Origin: Flavobacterium sp. CBA20B-1
Lineage (GTDB): Bacteria; Bacteroidota; Bacteroidia; Flavobacteriales; Flavobacteriaceae
Assembly: GCF_028473145.1 (NCBI RefSeq)
Contig: NZ_CP092370.1
Coordinates: 372,001-436,000 of the forward strand
Reading direction: 5' to 3'
Length of the DNA stretch: 64,000 bases
Under the pieces are notes generated by a model. The model had not been told where the DNA came from, did not search any database, and worked only from the letters and a program-made list of their open reading frames with translations. Of this stretch, positions 16,987-26,688 are shown in pieces. Each line of letters begins with the position of its first letter. Within the stretch, counting starts at the first letter, position 1. The translations under genes and the position numbers were made by a program.

Positions 16987-18141
16987 TTCAAAGAAATAAT
17001 ATTATGCCCTTTCAGGGCGCAACAGTTTTATAAGCACTTATACCAAAGACGCTGCCTTTGGTTAAGATATATAAGGCTTTTCAGTCTTTTCATTAAAAGT
17101 GAGGTTTTCCCTGAAAGGGAAATGTATTCTAACCCAATGCACCGCATTTGGTTCAAAGAAATAATATTATGCCCTTTCAGGGCGCAACAGTTTTATAAGC
17201 ACTTACACCAAAGACGTTGCCTTTGGTTAAGATATGTAAGGCTTTTCAGCCTTTTCATTAAAAGTGAGGTTTTCCTTAAAAGGGAAATGTATTCTAACCC
17301 AATGCACCGCATTTGGTTCAAAGAAATAATATTATGCCCTTTCAGGGCGCAACAGTTTTATAAGCACTTATACCAAAGACGTTGCCTTTGGTTAAGATAT
17401 GTAAGGCTTTTCAGCCTTTTCATTAAAAGTGAGGTTTTCCCTAAAAGGAAAATGTATTCTAACCCAATGCACCGCATTTGGTTCAAAGAAATAATATTAT
17501 GCCCTTTCAGGGCGCAACAGTTTTATAAGCACTTAAACCAAAGACGTTGCCTTTGGTTAAGATATGTAAGGCTTTTCAGCCTTTTCATTAAAAGTGAGGT
17601 TTTCCCTGAAAGGGAAATGTATTCTAACCCAATGCACCGCATTTGGTTCAAAGAAATAGTATCATGCCCTTTCAGGGCGCAACAGTTTTATAAGCATTCA
17701 TACCAAAGACGTTGCCTTTGGTTAAGATATATAAGGCTTTTCAGTCTTTTCATTAAAAGTGAGGTTTTCCCTGAAAGGGAAATGTATTCTAACCCAATGC
17801 ACCGCATTTGGTTCAAAGAAATAGTATCATGCCCTTTCAGGGCGCAACAGTTTTATAAGCACTTACACCAAAGACGTTGTCTTTGGTTAAGATATGTAAG
17901 GCTTTTCAGCCTTTTCATTAAAAGTGAGGTTTTCCCTGAAAGGGAAATGTATTCTAACCCAATGCACCGCATTTGGTTCAAAGAAATAGTATCATGCCCT
18001 TTCAGGGCGCAACAGTTTTATAAGCATTCATACCAAAGACGTTGCCTTTGGTTAAGATATATAAGGCTTTTCAGTCTTTTCATTAAAAGTGAGGTTTTCC
18101 CTGAAAGGGAAATGTATTCTAACCCAATGCACCGCATTGGT
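16987..18141 (+). repeat. Seven tandem copies of a 165-bp multi-hairpin repeat
   Basis: Copies start at 16987, 17152, 17317, 17482, 17647, 17812 and 17977, exactly 165 bp apart. Each unit carries five small palindromes in order: GCCCT-TTC-AGGGC; ACCAAAG-N7-CTTTGGT; AAGGCT-TTTC-AGCCTT; TTTCCCT-GAA-AGGGAAA; and CCCAATGC-ACC-GCATTTGG. Units differ at scattered bases. Because 165 is divisible by 3, one frame stays open for 349 codons, but its changes are not protein-like and I do not call it a gene. A lone CCCTGAAAGGG trails at about 18165. No transposase is nearby. Confidence 0.95.
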
Positions 18142-18264
18142 AATAAGAGAATATGTATAGTTTTTCCCTGAAAGGGTTATATATTAATGTGGTAGAACAT
18201 AGTTTGAAAGCAAGAAAAACCAACCTTTAAGAGTACGATTAGTAGATTAATATAAAAGCAAATC

Positions 18265-18726
18265 ATGAGAGATTACTTACAAACACCTATTTACAAGAAA
18301 GCAGAAGAAATTTTCGATACGATTAAAACCATTACCGATTTATTTTCTACTGATGATGAGATATTGTTAGACCTGAAAGCGCAATTATTAGGTGATGCCA
18401 TGCTTATTCAAGCCAAACTTGCTGGTGCTTTTGGTGCGAAGTTATATGACATAAAAATGGAAAATGCTGCCTTAATTCGCAAAGCAGCACGCGATTTAAT
18501 GGTTTCTTATCACAGTTTAAAAATGTTTGGTTTTGAAGATGTGGAATATTATAAAATTGTAAGAAATCAAATTGAAGAATTTCGATTGCTTTTTGTGGAA
18601 TGGGTTGCAGGTTTTAACAAAAAACATTTTATTACAGACTCTTGGGGGTTGTTTAATCCACCCGGAATTGCACACGATTATGAACAACGAAGTGATGAAC
18701 TTGATTTCTTAGGTGAAGAAGATTAA
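18265..18726 (+). CDS. Helical hypothetical protein (four-helix-bundle type)
   Basis: A 153-aa, almost entirely helical protein: MRDYLQTPIYKKAEEIFDTI, a middle with IRKAARDLMVSYHSLKMFGF, then a longer helix and an acidic tail (SDELDFLGEED). The pattern resembles S23-like four-helix bundles of Bacteroidota, though I am not certain of family membership. It stands alone after the tandem repeats. Confidence 0.65.
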   Translation: MRDYLQTPIYKKAEEIFDTIKTITDLFSTDDEILLDLKAQLLGDAMLIQAKLAGAFGAKLYDIKMENAALIRKAARDLMVSYHSLKMFGFEDVEYYKIVRNQIEEFRLLFVEWVAGFNKKHFITDSWGLFNPPGIAHDYEQRSDELDFLGEED

Positions 18727-18812
18727 CAATGGTTCTGTCTCCAGCTACGCTAAATTTCTGAATTTGCATAAGAATGTTAAGTTAAATCAGGTCTTAGTTA
18801 AGACAATCTATG

Positions 18813-19928
18813 CTAATCCAACAAATCAGCCAATTCTTCACCTACAATAGATCCAATCGCAATACCCGTACCCGTTAAACGAACGCCACAAAAGACATTG
18901 TTGGAAAGCTGTTTCACAATCGGATTTCGTTTTGAACCCATACCCATAATGCCGCTCCAGCGATGATCGATTTCAAATGTATGATTCGGAAGAATGATTT
19001 CTCTTAAATAAGTTTCCAATTGATTTTGAATTAATGTTGTTGTAGCAAATTCCGTAGTGGTTTCTCCTTCTAAATCCAGATTTCTTCCACCTCCGAATAG
19101 CACGCGGTTACCAACATTTCTAAAATAATAAAAACCTTCGTCCATGTGAAAACATCCTTTAAAAGGTAAATTTTCAATTGGTTTGGTGACCAAAACTTGT
19201 GCCCGTGCGGGAACAACGTCTAAATCGTATAATTTTGAAGTAAATGCATTGGTACAGAGTAAAACTTTTTTTGATTTGAATTGAAATCCGTTTTTGAGTT
19301 CAATTTGAACTTCTTGTTTAGTGTCATTTAGATTTACAACTTCCACATTATTTAAAATTGAAACATCATTTGAAACAACCAATTTCATGAAGTTTTTCAT
19401 CATTTTTCCGGTGTGAATATGTCCTTCAAAATCGGTTTCAATCATGCCAATTGTATCTTTAAAACCAAAGCTTTTAGTAGCTTTTCGAAATACATTCTCC
19501 TGAAAAATGGGATGCAACCAAGAATTAATTCGATCCAAATTTTCTAAGCTTTTATCCATTAACTCTTTATCAGTTTCTCGAAAAATTTCAAAACCGCCGT
19601 ATTGATAATAATTCATTTTTTCATCGGGAATTAATGACCGCAACTTTTGCAAACCTTTTACTCTTCGTTCCACCAACTTGTAAACATCTTCTTCAGCATT
19701 CGATTCCAGATACCAAAGTATTTCCGACAAAGTTCCAAAACAAGCAAACCCGGCGTTTTTCGTGCTTGCACCCTCGGGAAGCATTCCTTTTTCCAGAATG
19801 ATGATTTTGGCATTTGGATGTTTCAATCGTAAATGATAAGCGGTGCTCAAACCCACAATTCCGCTTCCAACAATAGTAAAGTCAATATTTCGAAAGTATG
19901 TTTCTAATTCCCAAAAACTTAAATGCAT
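18813..19928 (-). CDS. FAD-dependent oxidoreductase (DAO family)
   Basis: A 371-aa glycine/D-amino-acid-oxidase-type flavoenzyme. The Rossmann FAD motif is FTIVGSGIVGLSTAYHL at residues 17-33. GASTKNAGFACFG follows, as in DadA/ThiO-like proteins. The C-terminal segment GIMGMGSKRNPIV, then GTGIAIGSIVGEELADLL, closes the FAD site. It likely oxidises an amine or amino acid; substrate unknown. Divergent from the MORN gene at 20117. Confidence 0.88.
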   Translation of the reverse strand: MHLSFWELETYFRNIDFTIVGSGIVGLSTAYHLRLKHPNAKIIILEKGMLPEGASTKNAGFACFGTLSEILWYLESNAEEDVYKLVERRVKGLQKLRSLIPDEKMNYYQYGGFEIFRETDKELMDKSLENLDRINSWLHPIFQENVFRKATKSFGFKDTIGMIETDFEGHIHTGKMMKNFMKLVVSNDVSILNNVEVVNLNDTKQEVQIELKNGFQFKSKKVLLCTNAFTSKLYDLDVVPARAQVLVTKPIENLPFKGCFHMDEGFYYFRNVGNRVLFGGGRNLDLEGETTTEFATTTLIQNQLETYLREIILPNHTFEIDHRWSGIMGMGSKRNPIVKQLSNNVFCGVRLTGTGIAIGSIVGEELADLLD

Positions 19929-20089
19929 AGTACAATTATATAATTCAAAAATACACGCTTTTTTTACTAATTTTCAAGTTTATACTATTAATTTTCGATT
20001 TTTAGTTTATAAATCTTGTGCCAACTTGAATTTGATAAGTGAAATTATAATTTCTGGCAAAATAATTGTAAATACAAAATCATAAAACG

Positions 20090-20097
20090 TATTTTTG
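20090..20097 (+). promoter_or_regulatory. -7 box upstream of the MORN-like gene
   Basis: TATTTTTG fits TAnnTTTG and lies 19 nt before the ATG at 20117. Confidence 0.5.
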
Positions 20098-20116
20098 AAA
20101 AAATAATCTTTGAAAA

Positions 20117-20749
20117 ATGAAACAATCTATTATAACAGTAGCTGCTGTGATGTCTGCATCGGTTGCGGTATATGCACAAGATGTTAATAAAACCAATGCG
20201 CAAGGGCAACGCGAAGGTGTTTGGGTGGGATATTATCCAAAAACAAATCATATAAAATATGAAGGAACCTTTAAAAACGGTAAAGAAATAGGAACTTTTA
20301 AGTTTTATGCCGATGAACCCGATAAAAAGCTCATTGCTACTAAAGAGTTTAAAGCTGACGGATCGGTGTACACTGTTTTTTATAATGGTAAAAAGAAAAT
20401 GTCTGAAGGGGTTTATATCAACAAAATGCGAGAAGGCATTTGGAAGATTTATCATGTGGACGGGCAAAATATAATGGCAGAAGAACCCTATAAAAACGAC
20501 AAATTGCACGGTGTGAAAAAAGCCTATTACAGTTCGGGTAAATTGTCGGAAGAACTAGAATACAAAAACGGTATCGAAGATGGAATTTCTAATCAATATG
20601 CTGAAAACGGAGTAAAAATTAAAGAAACGCATTACAAAAATGGTGCATTGGATGGAAAGATCATCATTCGTGATACCAACGGAAAAATTACTGATGAAGC
20701 CGAATATGTTAACGGAAAGCTAATTGTACCTAAAAAAACTACCAAATAA
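20117..20749 (+). CDS. Exported MORN_2 / YwqK-like repeat protein
   Basis: A 210-aa protein with a signal peptide (cleavage near VYA-QDV, residue 21). It then has about seven repeats of the YxNGKxxGxxxxYYxxG type, such as YEGTFKNGKEIGTFKFY, YINKMREGIWKIYH, YKNDKLHGVKKAYY and YKNGALDGKIIIR. These are MORN_2 variants, common in exported Bacteroidota proteins, often annotated YwqK-like antitoxin without proof. Role unknown. Confidence 0.85.
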   Translation: MKQSIITVAAVMSASVAVYAQDVNKTNAQGQREGVWVGYYPKTNHIKYEGTFKNGKEIGTFKFYADEPDKKLIATKEFKADGSVYTVFYNGKKKMSEGVYINKMREGIWKIYHVDGQNIMAEEPYKNDKLHGVKKAYYSSGKLSEELEYKNGIEDGISNQYAENGVKIKETHYKNGALDGKIIIRDTNGKITDEAEYVNGKLIVPKKTTK

Positions 20750-20771
20750 AATACAACTCAATCAATTGTTG

Positions 20772-20779
20772 TAACTTTG
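20772..20779 (+). promoter_or_regulatory. -7 box upstream of mnmA
   Basis: TAACTTTG fits TAnnTTTG, 18 nt before the mnmA ATG. Confidence 0.6.
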
Positions 20780-20797
20780 CTTTTCGATTTATAAACA

Positions 20798-21994
20798 ATG
20801 AAAAAAAGAGTAGTAGTAGGTCTTTCTGGCGGTGTAGATTCCAGCGTTGCAGCGCAATTGCTTTTAGATCAAGGGTATGAAGTGATTGGCTTGTTCATGA
20901 AGAACTGGCACGATGATTCCGTTACCATTTCCGATGAATGTCCTTGGTTAGAAGATAGTAACGATGCGTTATTGGTTGCCGATAAATTGGGAATTCCTTT
21001 TCAAACAGTAGATTTAAGCGAAGAATACAAAGAACGTATCGTGGACTATATGTTCAACGAATATGAAAACGGACGTACACCCAATCCGGATGTTTTGTGC
21101 AACCGTGAAATTAAATTCGACGTGTTCATGAAAATTGCATTAGAATTAGGTGCCGATTTTGTAGCAACTGGTCATTATTGCCGAAAAGAAGAAGCAATTG
21201 TAAACGGAAAAAAAGTTTACAAATTATTAGCTGGTAAAGATCCCAACAAAGATCAATCCTATTTTTTATGCCAATTATCACAAGAACAACTAGCAAAAGC
21301 ATTGTTCCCGATTGGTGAATATTTAAAGCCAGAAGTTCGTGAGATTGCTGCCAAAAACGATTTAATTACAGCCGAAAAGAAAGATTCACAAGGTTTGTGC
21401 TTTATAGGAAAAGTACGTTTACCTGATTTTTTACAACAGCAATTGAAACCTAAAAAGGGAATTATTTACGAAGTTTCTAAAGATCATGCAGTTTATACCA
21501 ATCAAAAACCGACTTTTGATTCGTTGATTGATGAATTAACTTGGGAAGCCACCTCAGTGAAATACACTCTCGAAATGGCCAAAAAAGTAGGTGAACACAA
21601 CGGTGCGCATTATTTTACAATTGGTCAGCGAAAAGGCTTGAATGTTGGCGGAACGCAAGAAGCATTGTTCATTATTGATACCAATGTTACCGAAAATGCC
21701 ATTTATACAGGTCAAGGCCATGCTCATCCTGGCTTGTTTCGCAAAACGCTTTTGGTACAGCCACATGAAATCCATTGGATACGCGAAGATTTGCGTATAA
21801 ACAATGGCGAAACCATGGAAGTAATGGCGCGTATTCGATACCGTCAGCCGTTGCAAAAAGCAACATTGCATCAAACCGAAAAAGGATTATTTGTGCGATT
21901 TAATGAACCGCAATCAGCCATTACCGAAGGACAGTTTGTTTCATGGCATATAGATGATGAATTAATAGGCTCTGGAGTGATATCGAAGATTTAA
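20798..21994 (+). CDS. mnmA: tRNA-specific 2-thiouridylase MnmA
   Basis: A 398-aa enzyme that thiolates U34 of tRNA Lys, Glu and Gln. The PP-loop [12 protein letters not shown] lies at residues 8-19, the first catalytic cysteine in [10 protein letters not shown] and the second in GLCFIGKV. A family insertion between them carries an ATGHYC motif. The C-terminal beta domain is complete. Full length for the family. A terminator follows and a separate promoter drives the next gene. Confidence 0.97.
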   Translation: MKKRVVVGLSGGVDSSVAAQLLLDQGYEVIGLFMKNWHDDSVTISDECPWLEDSNDALLVADKLGIPFQTVDLSEEYKERIVDYMFNEYENGRTPNPDVLCNREIKFDVFMKIALELGADFVATGHYCRKEEAIVNGKKVYKLLAGKDPNKDQSYFLCQLSQEQLAKALFPIGEYLKPEVREIAAKNDLITAEKKDSQGLCFIGKVRLPDFLQQQLKPKKGIIYEVSKDHAVYTNQKPTFDSLIDELTWEATSVKYTLEMAKKVGEHNGAHYFTIGQRKGLNVGGTQEALFIIDTNVTENAIYTGQGHAHPGLFRKTLLVQPHEIHWIREDLRINNGETMEVMARIRYRQPLQKATLHQTEKGLFVRFNEPQSAITEGQFVSWHIDDELIGSGVISKI

Positions 21995-22010
21995 TAAGAT
22001 ATATCGAGAA

Positions 22011-22040
22011 AAAACCAAGCATATTAGGCTTGGTTTTTTT
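22011..22040 (+). terminator. Rho-independent terminator after mnmA
   Basis: AAAACCAAGC (22011-22020) pairs with GCTTGGTTTT (22028-22037), followed by T. The tail merges with a -7 box, TATTTTTG at 22040-22047, for the next gene. Confidence 0.85.
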
Positions 22041-22047
22041 ATTTTTG
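22040..22047 (+). promoter_or_regulatory. -7 box for the 22070 gene
   Basis: TATTTTTG directly at the end of the mnmA terminator T-run, 22 nt before the ATG. Confidence 0.5.
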
Positions 22048-22069
22048 TAAGAATCGAAAAATAAATAAA

Positions 22070-23008
22070 ATGAACAGAATCTCACAATTATTCAATATAA
22101 AATATCCAATTATTCAAGGCGGAATGATTTGGAACAGCGGGTACAAATTGGCAGCAGCGGTTAGCAATGCTGGCGGTTTGGGCTTAATTGGCGCCGGCTC
22201 CATGTATCCGGAAGTTTTGCGCGAACATATTCAAAAATGTAAGCAAACAACCGATAAACCTTTTGGCGTGAATGTTCCCATGTTGTATCCAAATATCGAT
22301 GAAATTATGAATATCATTGTGGAAGAAGGTGTTAAAGTTGTGTTTACATCGGCAGGAAATCCCAAAACATGGACTTCTTGGTTAAAGGAAAAAGGCATTA
22401 CGGTGGTTCATGTGGTGAGTTCGTCAAAGTTTGCTATTAAAGCACAAGAAGCCGGAGTTGATGCTGTGGTTGCTGAAGGTTTTGAAGCCGGCGGACACAA
22501 CGGTAGGGAAGAAACCACAACATTGACTTTAATACCCATGGTAAAACAGCATTTACAAATTCCTTTGATTGCCGCAGGTGGAATTGCAACCGGAAAGTCG
22601 ATGCATGCTGCAATGGTTTTAGGTGCCGATGGCGTACAAATGGGTACCCGATTTGCAATGACTATCGAAAGTTCTTCGCACCAACATTTCAAAGATGCAT
22701 GTGTGAATGCACAAGAAGGTGACACCTATCTTACGTTGAAAGAATTGGCACCGGTGCGGTTAATTCGCAATAAATTTTTTAACGAAGTGCAAGAAGCGTA
22801 CGGAAAATGTGCCACTCCAGACGATCTAAAAGCATTGTTGGGTAGGGCACGAGCGAAACGCGGTATGTTTGAAGGTGATTTAGAAAATGGTGAACTCGAA
22901 ATTGGTCAGATTGTTGGTTTGATTAACGAAATTAAACCAGTTGATGATGTGATGCAGGAAATTATTGCCGATTTTCATCAATCCATTAAAGTCGATTTAT
23001 CGTTCTAA
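22070..23008 (+). CDS. Nitronate monooxygenase-like / NAD(P)H-dependent flavin oxidoreductase
   Basis: A 312-aa TIM-barrel FMN enzyme of the 2-nitropropane dioxygenase family. It begins YPIIQGGMIWNSG; VVAEGFEAGGHNGREE holds the HNG region near the FMN phosphate; IPLIAAGGIATGKSMHAAMV and GADGVQMGTRFAMT complete the cofactor site. It may detoxify alkyl nitronates or act as a FabK/YrpB-like reductase; substrate not determinable from sequence. Confidence 0.88.
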   Translation: MNRISQLFNIKYPIIQGGMIWNSGYKLAAAVSNAGGLGLIGAGSMYPEVLREHIQKCKQTTDKPFGVNVPMLYPNIDEIMNIIVEEGVKVVFTSAGNPKTWTSWLKEKGITVVHVVSSSKFAIKAQEAGVDAVVAEGFEAGGHNGREETTTLTLIPMVKQHLQIPLIAAGGIATGKSMHAAMVLGADGVQMGTRFAMTIESSSHQHFKDACVNAQEGDTYLTLKELAPVRLIRNKFFNEVQEAYGKCATPDDLKALLGRARAKRGMFEGDLENGELEIGQIVGLINEIKPVDDVMQEIIADFHQSIKVDLSF

Positions 23009-23031
23009 ATTCATAATAAACCCATAAAAGC

Positions 23032-23063
23032 AAGGAATATTTACAATAGATATTCCTTTTTTT
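23032..23063 (+). terminator. Rho-independent terminator
   Basis: AAGGAATAT (23032-23040) and ATATTCCTT (23050-23058), then a T-run. Confidence 0.85.
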
Positions 23064-23097
23064 ATTAATTTTAGAAAGCCAACCTATAAATAAAATT

Positions 23098-25005
23098 ATG
23101 AGTTATTACAAAATCACCGATTTAGAACAATATTTTAAACATTATAAAAAATCAGTCCGCGAGCCTCGAAAGTTTTGGAGCAAAATTGCTGAAGAAAACT
23201 TTATTTGGTATCAGGTTTGGGATAAAGTTTTTGAAGTTGATTTTCCCAAAGGCGCTATAAAATGGTTTGTGAATGCCAAATTAAATATTACCAAAAATTG
23301 TATCGATAGACATTTATCAAAGCGTGGCGAAAAAACAGCTCTAATCTTTGAACCGAACAATCCGTCTGAAAAACCGCAACACATTAGTTACAATGAACTG
23401 TACACTAGCGTTTCAAAAACAGCAAATGTTTTAAAATCGTTAGGCGTTAAAAAAGGCGATCGTGTATGTATTTACTTGCCAATGATTCCAGAATTAGCCA
23501 TAACCATGTTGGCTTGTGCCCGAATTGGTGCCATACATTCTGTGATTTTTGCAGGATTTTCAGATGCGGCCATTCGTTCGCGTGTGCAAGATTGTGCTGC
23601 AAAAATAATTGTAACTTCAGATGGAGGTTTCCGCGGCGAAAAAACAATCAAAACCAAAGAAGTTGTAGATAAAGCAATTGAAGGATTAACTACTGTAGAA
23701 AAAGTTTTGGTTGTGAAACGCACCAATGAAAAAGTGGCGTTTAATCCCGAGAAAGACGTTTGGTTTGATGAACTGTACCAAGCTGCTGAAAACACAAATA
23801 CTACTGAAATTATGGATGCGGAAGATCCATTATTTATCCTTTATACTTCGGGATCAACCGGTAAACCTAAGGGAATGGTGCATACTACTGCTGGTTATAT
23901 GGTGCAAACGGCTTATAGTTTTCAAAATGTTTTTAATTATAAAGATACCGATGTTTTTTGGTGCAGTGCCGATTTAGGATGGATTACGGGACATTCATAC
24001 ATTTTATATGGTGCCTTGTTAAACGGTGCCACAACAGTTCTTTTTGAAGGAATACCTACTTATCCTGATCCATCGCGCTATTGGGAAATCATTGATAAAT
24101 ATAAAATCACACATTTTTATACAGCACCCACAGCCATTCGATCGTTAATGACCACTGATTATTCTTATGTTGCTTCGCACGATCTATCTTCCTTGCGGGT
24201 TTTAGGTTCGGTTGGCGAACCTATTAATGAAGAAGCTTGGCACTGGTTTAATGATTTTATTGGAAAAAAACGATGCCCGATTGTAGATACATGGTGGCAA
24301 ACAGAAACAGGTTCTATAATGATTGCACCGCTGGCGTATGTAACTCCAACTAAACCAACCTATGCTACTTTACCATTGCCCGGCATACAATCGGTTTTAA
24401 TGGACGAAAAAAACAATGAAATAAAAGGCAATCAAGTAATGGGCAGTTTATGTGTGAAGTTTCCGTGGCCTTCGATTGCAAGAACCATTTGGGGCGATCA
24501 TGAACGTTTTGTAAATACCTATTTCACTGATTTTCCAGGAACTTATTTCACGGGCGATAACGCCTTGCGAGATGAAGTAGGTTATTATCGTATTACAGGT
24601 AGGGCAGATGATGTGGTGATTGTTTCAGGACACAATTTGGGAACAGCACCCATTGAGGATGCTATTAACCAACATCCGGCTGTAGCAGAATCGGCAGTGG
24701 TTGGGTTTCCACATGATATAAAAGGAAATGCTTTATATGGATATATTTCCTTAAAAAAAGAAGGAAGCACACGCGACCGAGAAAACTTGAAAAAGGAAAT
24801 TAACCAATTAATTGCAGATCATTACGGACCAATTGGTAAACTTGATAAAATGCAGTTTGTGGATGATTTACCAAAAACACGTTCAGGTAAAATATTGCGA
24901 AGACTATTGCGATCAATAGCAATGAATCAATTGGAAAATTTTGGCGATACATCAACGATGATTAATCCCGAAGTGGTTCAGAACATTATTAATGGTCGTG
25001 TTTAA
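23098..25005 (+). CDS. acs: Acetyl-CoA synthetase
   Basis: A 635-aa AMP-forming enzyme making acetyl-CoA from acetate, ATP and CoA. The adenylation loop is FILYTSGSTGKPKGMVHT; the acetate-pocket region has DTWWQTETGS; YFTGDNALRDEVGYYRITGRADDVV is present in order; the C-terminal catalytic lysine lies in PKTRSGKILRR, which is also the usual acetylation site. Slightly shorter than E. coli Acs (652 aa). Single gene between terminators. Confidence 0.96.
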   Translation: MSYYKITDLEQYFKHYKKSVREPRKFWSKIAEENFIWYQVWDKVFEVDFPKGAIKWFVNAKLNITKNCIDRHLSKRGEKTALIFEPNNPSEKPQHISYNELYTSVSKTANVLKSLGVKKGDRVCIYLPMIPELAITMLACARIGAIHSVIFAGFSDAAIRSRVQDCAAKIIVTSDGGFRGEKTIKTKEVVDKAIEGLTTVEKVLVVKRTNEKVAFNPEKDVWFDELYQAAENTNTTEIMDAEDPLFILYTSGSTGKPKGMVHTTAGYMVQTAYSFQNVFNYKDTDVFWCSADLGWITGHSYILYGALLNGATTVLFEGIPTYPDPSRYWEIIDKYKITHFYTAPTAIRSLMTTDYSYVASHDLSSLRVLGSVGEPINEEAWHWFNDFIGKKRCPIVDTWWQTETGSIMIAPLAYVTPTKPTYATLPLPGIQSVLMDEKNNEIKGNQVMGSLCVKFPWPSIARTIWGDHERFVNTYFTDFPGTYFTGDNALRDEVGYYRITGRADDVVIVSGHNLGTAPIEDAINQHPAVAESAVVGFPHDIKGNALYGYISLKKEGSTRDRENLKKEINQLIADHYGPIGKLDKMQFVDDLPKTRSGKILRRLLRSIAMNQLENFGDTSTMINPEVVQNIINGRV

Positions 25006-25008
25006 TAA

Positions 25009-25042
25009 AAAATCCCTTTAATTTTCACGTTAAAGGGATTTT
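25009..25042. terminator. Bidirectional terminator between acs and dapD
   Basis: AAAATCCCTTTAA (25009-25021) and TTAAAGGGATTTT (25030-25042) form a perfect 13-bp stem flanked by A- and T-rich ends, serving both convergent genes. Confidence 0.9.
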
Positions 25043-25046
25043 ATTT

Positions 25047-25862
25047 TTATACAGCTACATTATGCTCACGCAACGCATCATTTAGAGAAGTTTTTTTATC
25101 GGTACTTTCTTTGCGTTTCCCGATAATCAATGCACATGGAACTTGATATTCACCCGCGGGAAATTTTTTAGTGTAAGAACCTGGAATAACAACCGAACGT
25201 TCTGGGACATATCCCTTAATTTCAATAGGAGTTTCACCAGTAACATCGATAATCTTTGTAGAAGCAGTTAAACACACATTGGCACCTAAAACAGCTTCTT
25301 TCCCTACACGAACACCTTCCACCACAATGCAACGAGAACCAATAAAAGCATTATCTTCAATAATAACAGGAGCGGCTTGTAAAGGCTCTAAAACACCACC
25401 AATACCAACGCCACCCGATAAATGTACGTTTTTGCCAATTTGTGCACAAGAACCCACCGTAGCCCATGTATCAACCATTGTTCCTTCATCAACATAAGCA
25501 CCAATATTCACGTACGACGGCATTAAGATAACACCTGCAGAAATATAGGCACCATGACGAGCAACTGCATTTGGAACCACACGAACACCTTTTTCAGCAT
25601 AATTGCGTTTTAAAGGCATTTTGTCATGGTACTCAAAAATTCCGGCTTCTAATGTTTCCATTTTTTGAATAGGGAAGTAGAGAACAACTGCTTTTTTAAC
25701 CCATTCGTTTATTTGCCAACCACCATCAATTGGTTCTGCAGTTCGCAATTCGCCATTATCAATTAAATCGATAACTTTTCTAATGGTGTTTTGTGTAGCT
25801 TCTTGTTGTAACATTTCTCTGTTTTCCCAAGCTTGCTCTATGATGTTTTTTAATTCTTGCAT
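25047..25862 (-). CDS. dapD: Tetrahydrodipicolinate N-succinyltransferase
   Basis: A 271-aa left-handed beta-helix enzyme of the lysine/diaminopimelate pathway (succinyl-CoA dependent). N-terminal helices (MQELKNIIEQAWENREML) precede hexapeptide repeats in the middle (IGAYVDEGTMVDTWATVGSC; NVHLSGGVGIGGVLEPLQ). Start at 25862 is supported by a TATATTTG -7 box at 25877-25884 just upstream; a longer frame to 25931 would begin before the transcript. Confidence 0.95.
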   Translation of the reverse strand: MQELKNIIEQAWENREMLQQEATQNTIRKVIDLIDNGELRTAEPIDGGWQINEWVKKAVVLYFPIQKMETLEAGIFEYHDKMPLKRNYAEKGVRVVPNAVARHGAYISAGVILMPSYVNIGAYVDEGTMVDTWATVGSCAQIGKNVHLSGGVGIGGVLEPLQAAPVIIEDNAFIGSRCIVVEGVRVGKEAVLGANVCLTASTKIIDVTGETPIEIKGYVPERSVVIPGSYTKKFPAGEYQVPCALIIGKRKESTDKKTSLNDALREHNVAV

Positions 25863-25876
25863 AAAATCAGTTTTTG

Positions 25877-25884
25877 CAAATATA
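25877..25884 (-). promoter_or_regulatory. -7 box upstream of dapD
   Basis: TATATTTG on the minus strand, about 15 nt before the dapD ATG. Confidence 0.6.
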
Positions 25885-25916
25885 TTAATCTTATTACTTA
25901 TTTTTTCTAATCTAAT

Positions 25917-25946
25917 AAAAAAACCTGCCATAAAGCAGGTTTTTTA
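25917..25946 (-). terminator. Terminator of the thrS-infC-rpmI-rplT operon
   Basis: AACCTGC/GCAGGTT stem with a 6-nt loop and runs of A and T on both sides; on the minus strand it follows rplT. Confidence 0.85.
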
Positions 25947-25982
25947 TATTTGATAAGTAAGATAAACGGGTTTTACAAACGT

Positions 25983-26327
25983 TTATTTAATTTTATTAAC
26001 GATAGCTGTGAAAGCTTCTGGGTGGTTCATTGCTAAATCTGCTAAAACCTTACGGTTTAACTCGATGTTGTTCGCTTTGATTTTACCCATGAATTGAGAA
26101 TAAGACATTCCGTGTAAGCGTGCACCAGCGTTGATACGCATGATCCATAACGCGCGGAAATTTCTTTTCTTTTGTTTTCTGTCGCGGTATGCATATTGCA
26201 TTGCTTTTTCTACCGCGTTTTTAGCTACTGTCCAAACGTTTTTACGTCTTCCGAAGAAACCTTTGGCTTGCTTCAAAATTCTTTTTCTTCTTGCTCTTGA
26301 TGCTACTGCATTATTTGCTTTTGGCAT
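25983..26327 (-). CDS. rplT: 50S ribosomal protein L20
   Basis: A 114-aa protein starting [20 protein letters not shown], with the family core [21 protein letters not shown] and a C-terminal domain ending [15 protein letters not shown]. It binds 23S rRNA early in assembly. Last gene of the thrS-infC-rpmI-rplT operon. A longer frame (to 26372) is rejected because MPKA is the universal start. Confidence 0.98.
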   Translation of the reverse strand: MPKANNAVASRARRKRILKQAKGFFGRRKNVWTVAKNAVEKAMQYAYRDRKQKKRNFRALWIMRINAGARLHGMSYSQFMGKIKANNIELNRKVLADLAMNHPEAFTAIVNKIK

Positions 26328-26440
26328 AATTTTAAATTTTTTTTGTAGTAGGGCGGATGTGAAACACACCACTTTCGACCGAATATTTTTAAAGATCAGC
26401 CCACTCCAGGGTTATTAAATTGTTTTAACCGAAAGAACGA

Positions 26441-26638
26441 TTAGATGATTCTTAATTGTTCTTTGATGCTTTTCTCGTCTGCTTTATGTACTAAACCAGA
26501 GTGTGTTAAAGCTAGTTTACGCTTTTTAGACTTCTTTGTTAAGATGTGGCTTTTAAAAGCGTGTTTTCTTTTAATTTTTCCAGAACCTGTAACGGTAAAA
26601 CGTTTTTTGGCACTAGATTTAGTTTTCATTTTAGGCAT
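26441..26638 (-). CDS. rpmI: 50S ribosomal protein L35
   Basis: A 65-aa basic protein starting [20 protein letters not shown] and containing [20 protein letters not shown], as expected for L35. It lies between infC and rplT in the conserved order. Confidence 0.98.
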   Translation of the reverse strand: MPKMKTKSSAKKRFTVTGSGKIKRKHAFKSHILTKKSKKRKLALTHSGLVHKADEKSIKEQLRII

Positions 26639-26688
26639 TTGTTCCTAGGTATTTATGTTATCTTACTTAACAATATTTTGCAAAAATA

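Noticed and set aside
16987..18141. CRISPR array
   Set aside because: Units are contiguous, 165 bp, with no unique spacers and no cas genes.
17122..18171. A 349-codon open frame through the tandem repeats
   Set aside because: It stays open only because the unit is 165 bp (a multiple of 3). It has no start signal, its differences between units are not synonymous, and the palindromes explain the conserved positions.
20117..20749. YwqK antitoxin function for the MORN-like protein
   Set aside because: The name rests on repeat similarity only; there is no toxin partner nearby and the protein has a signal peptide.
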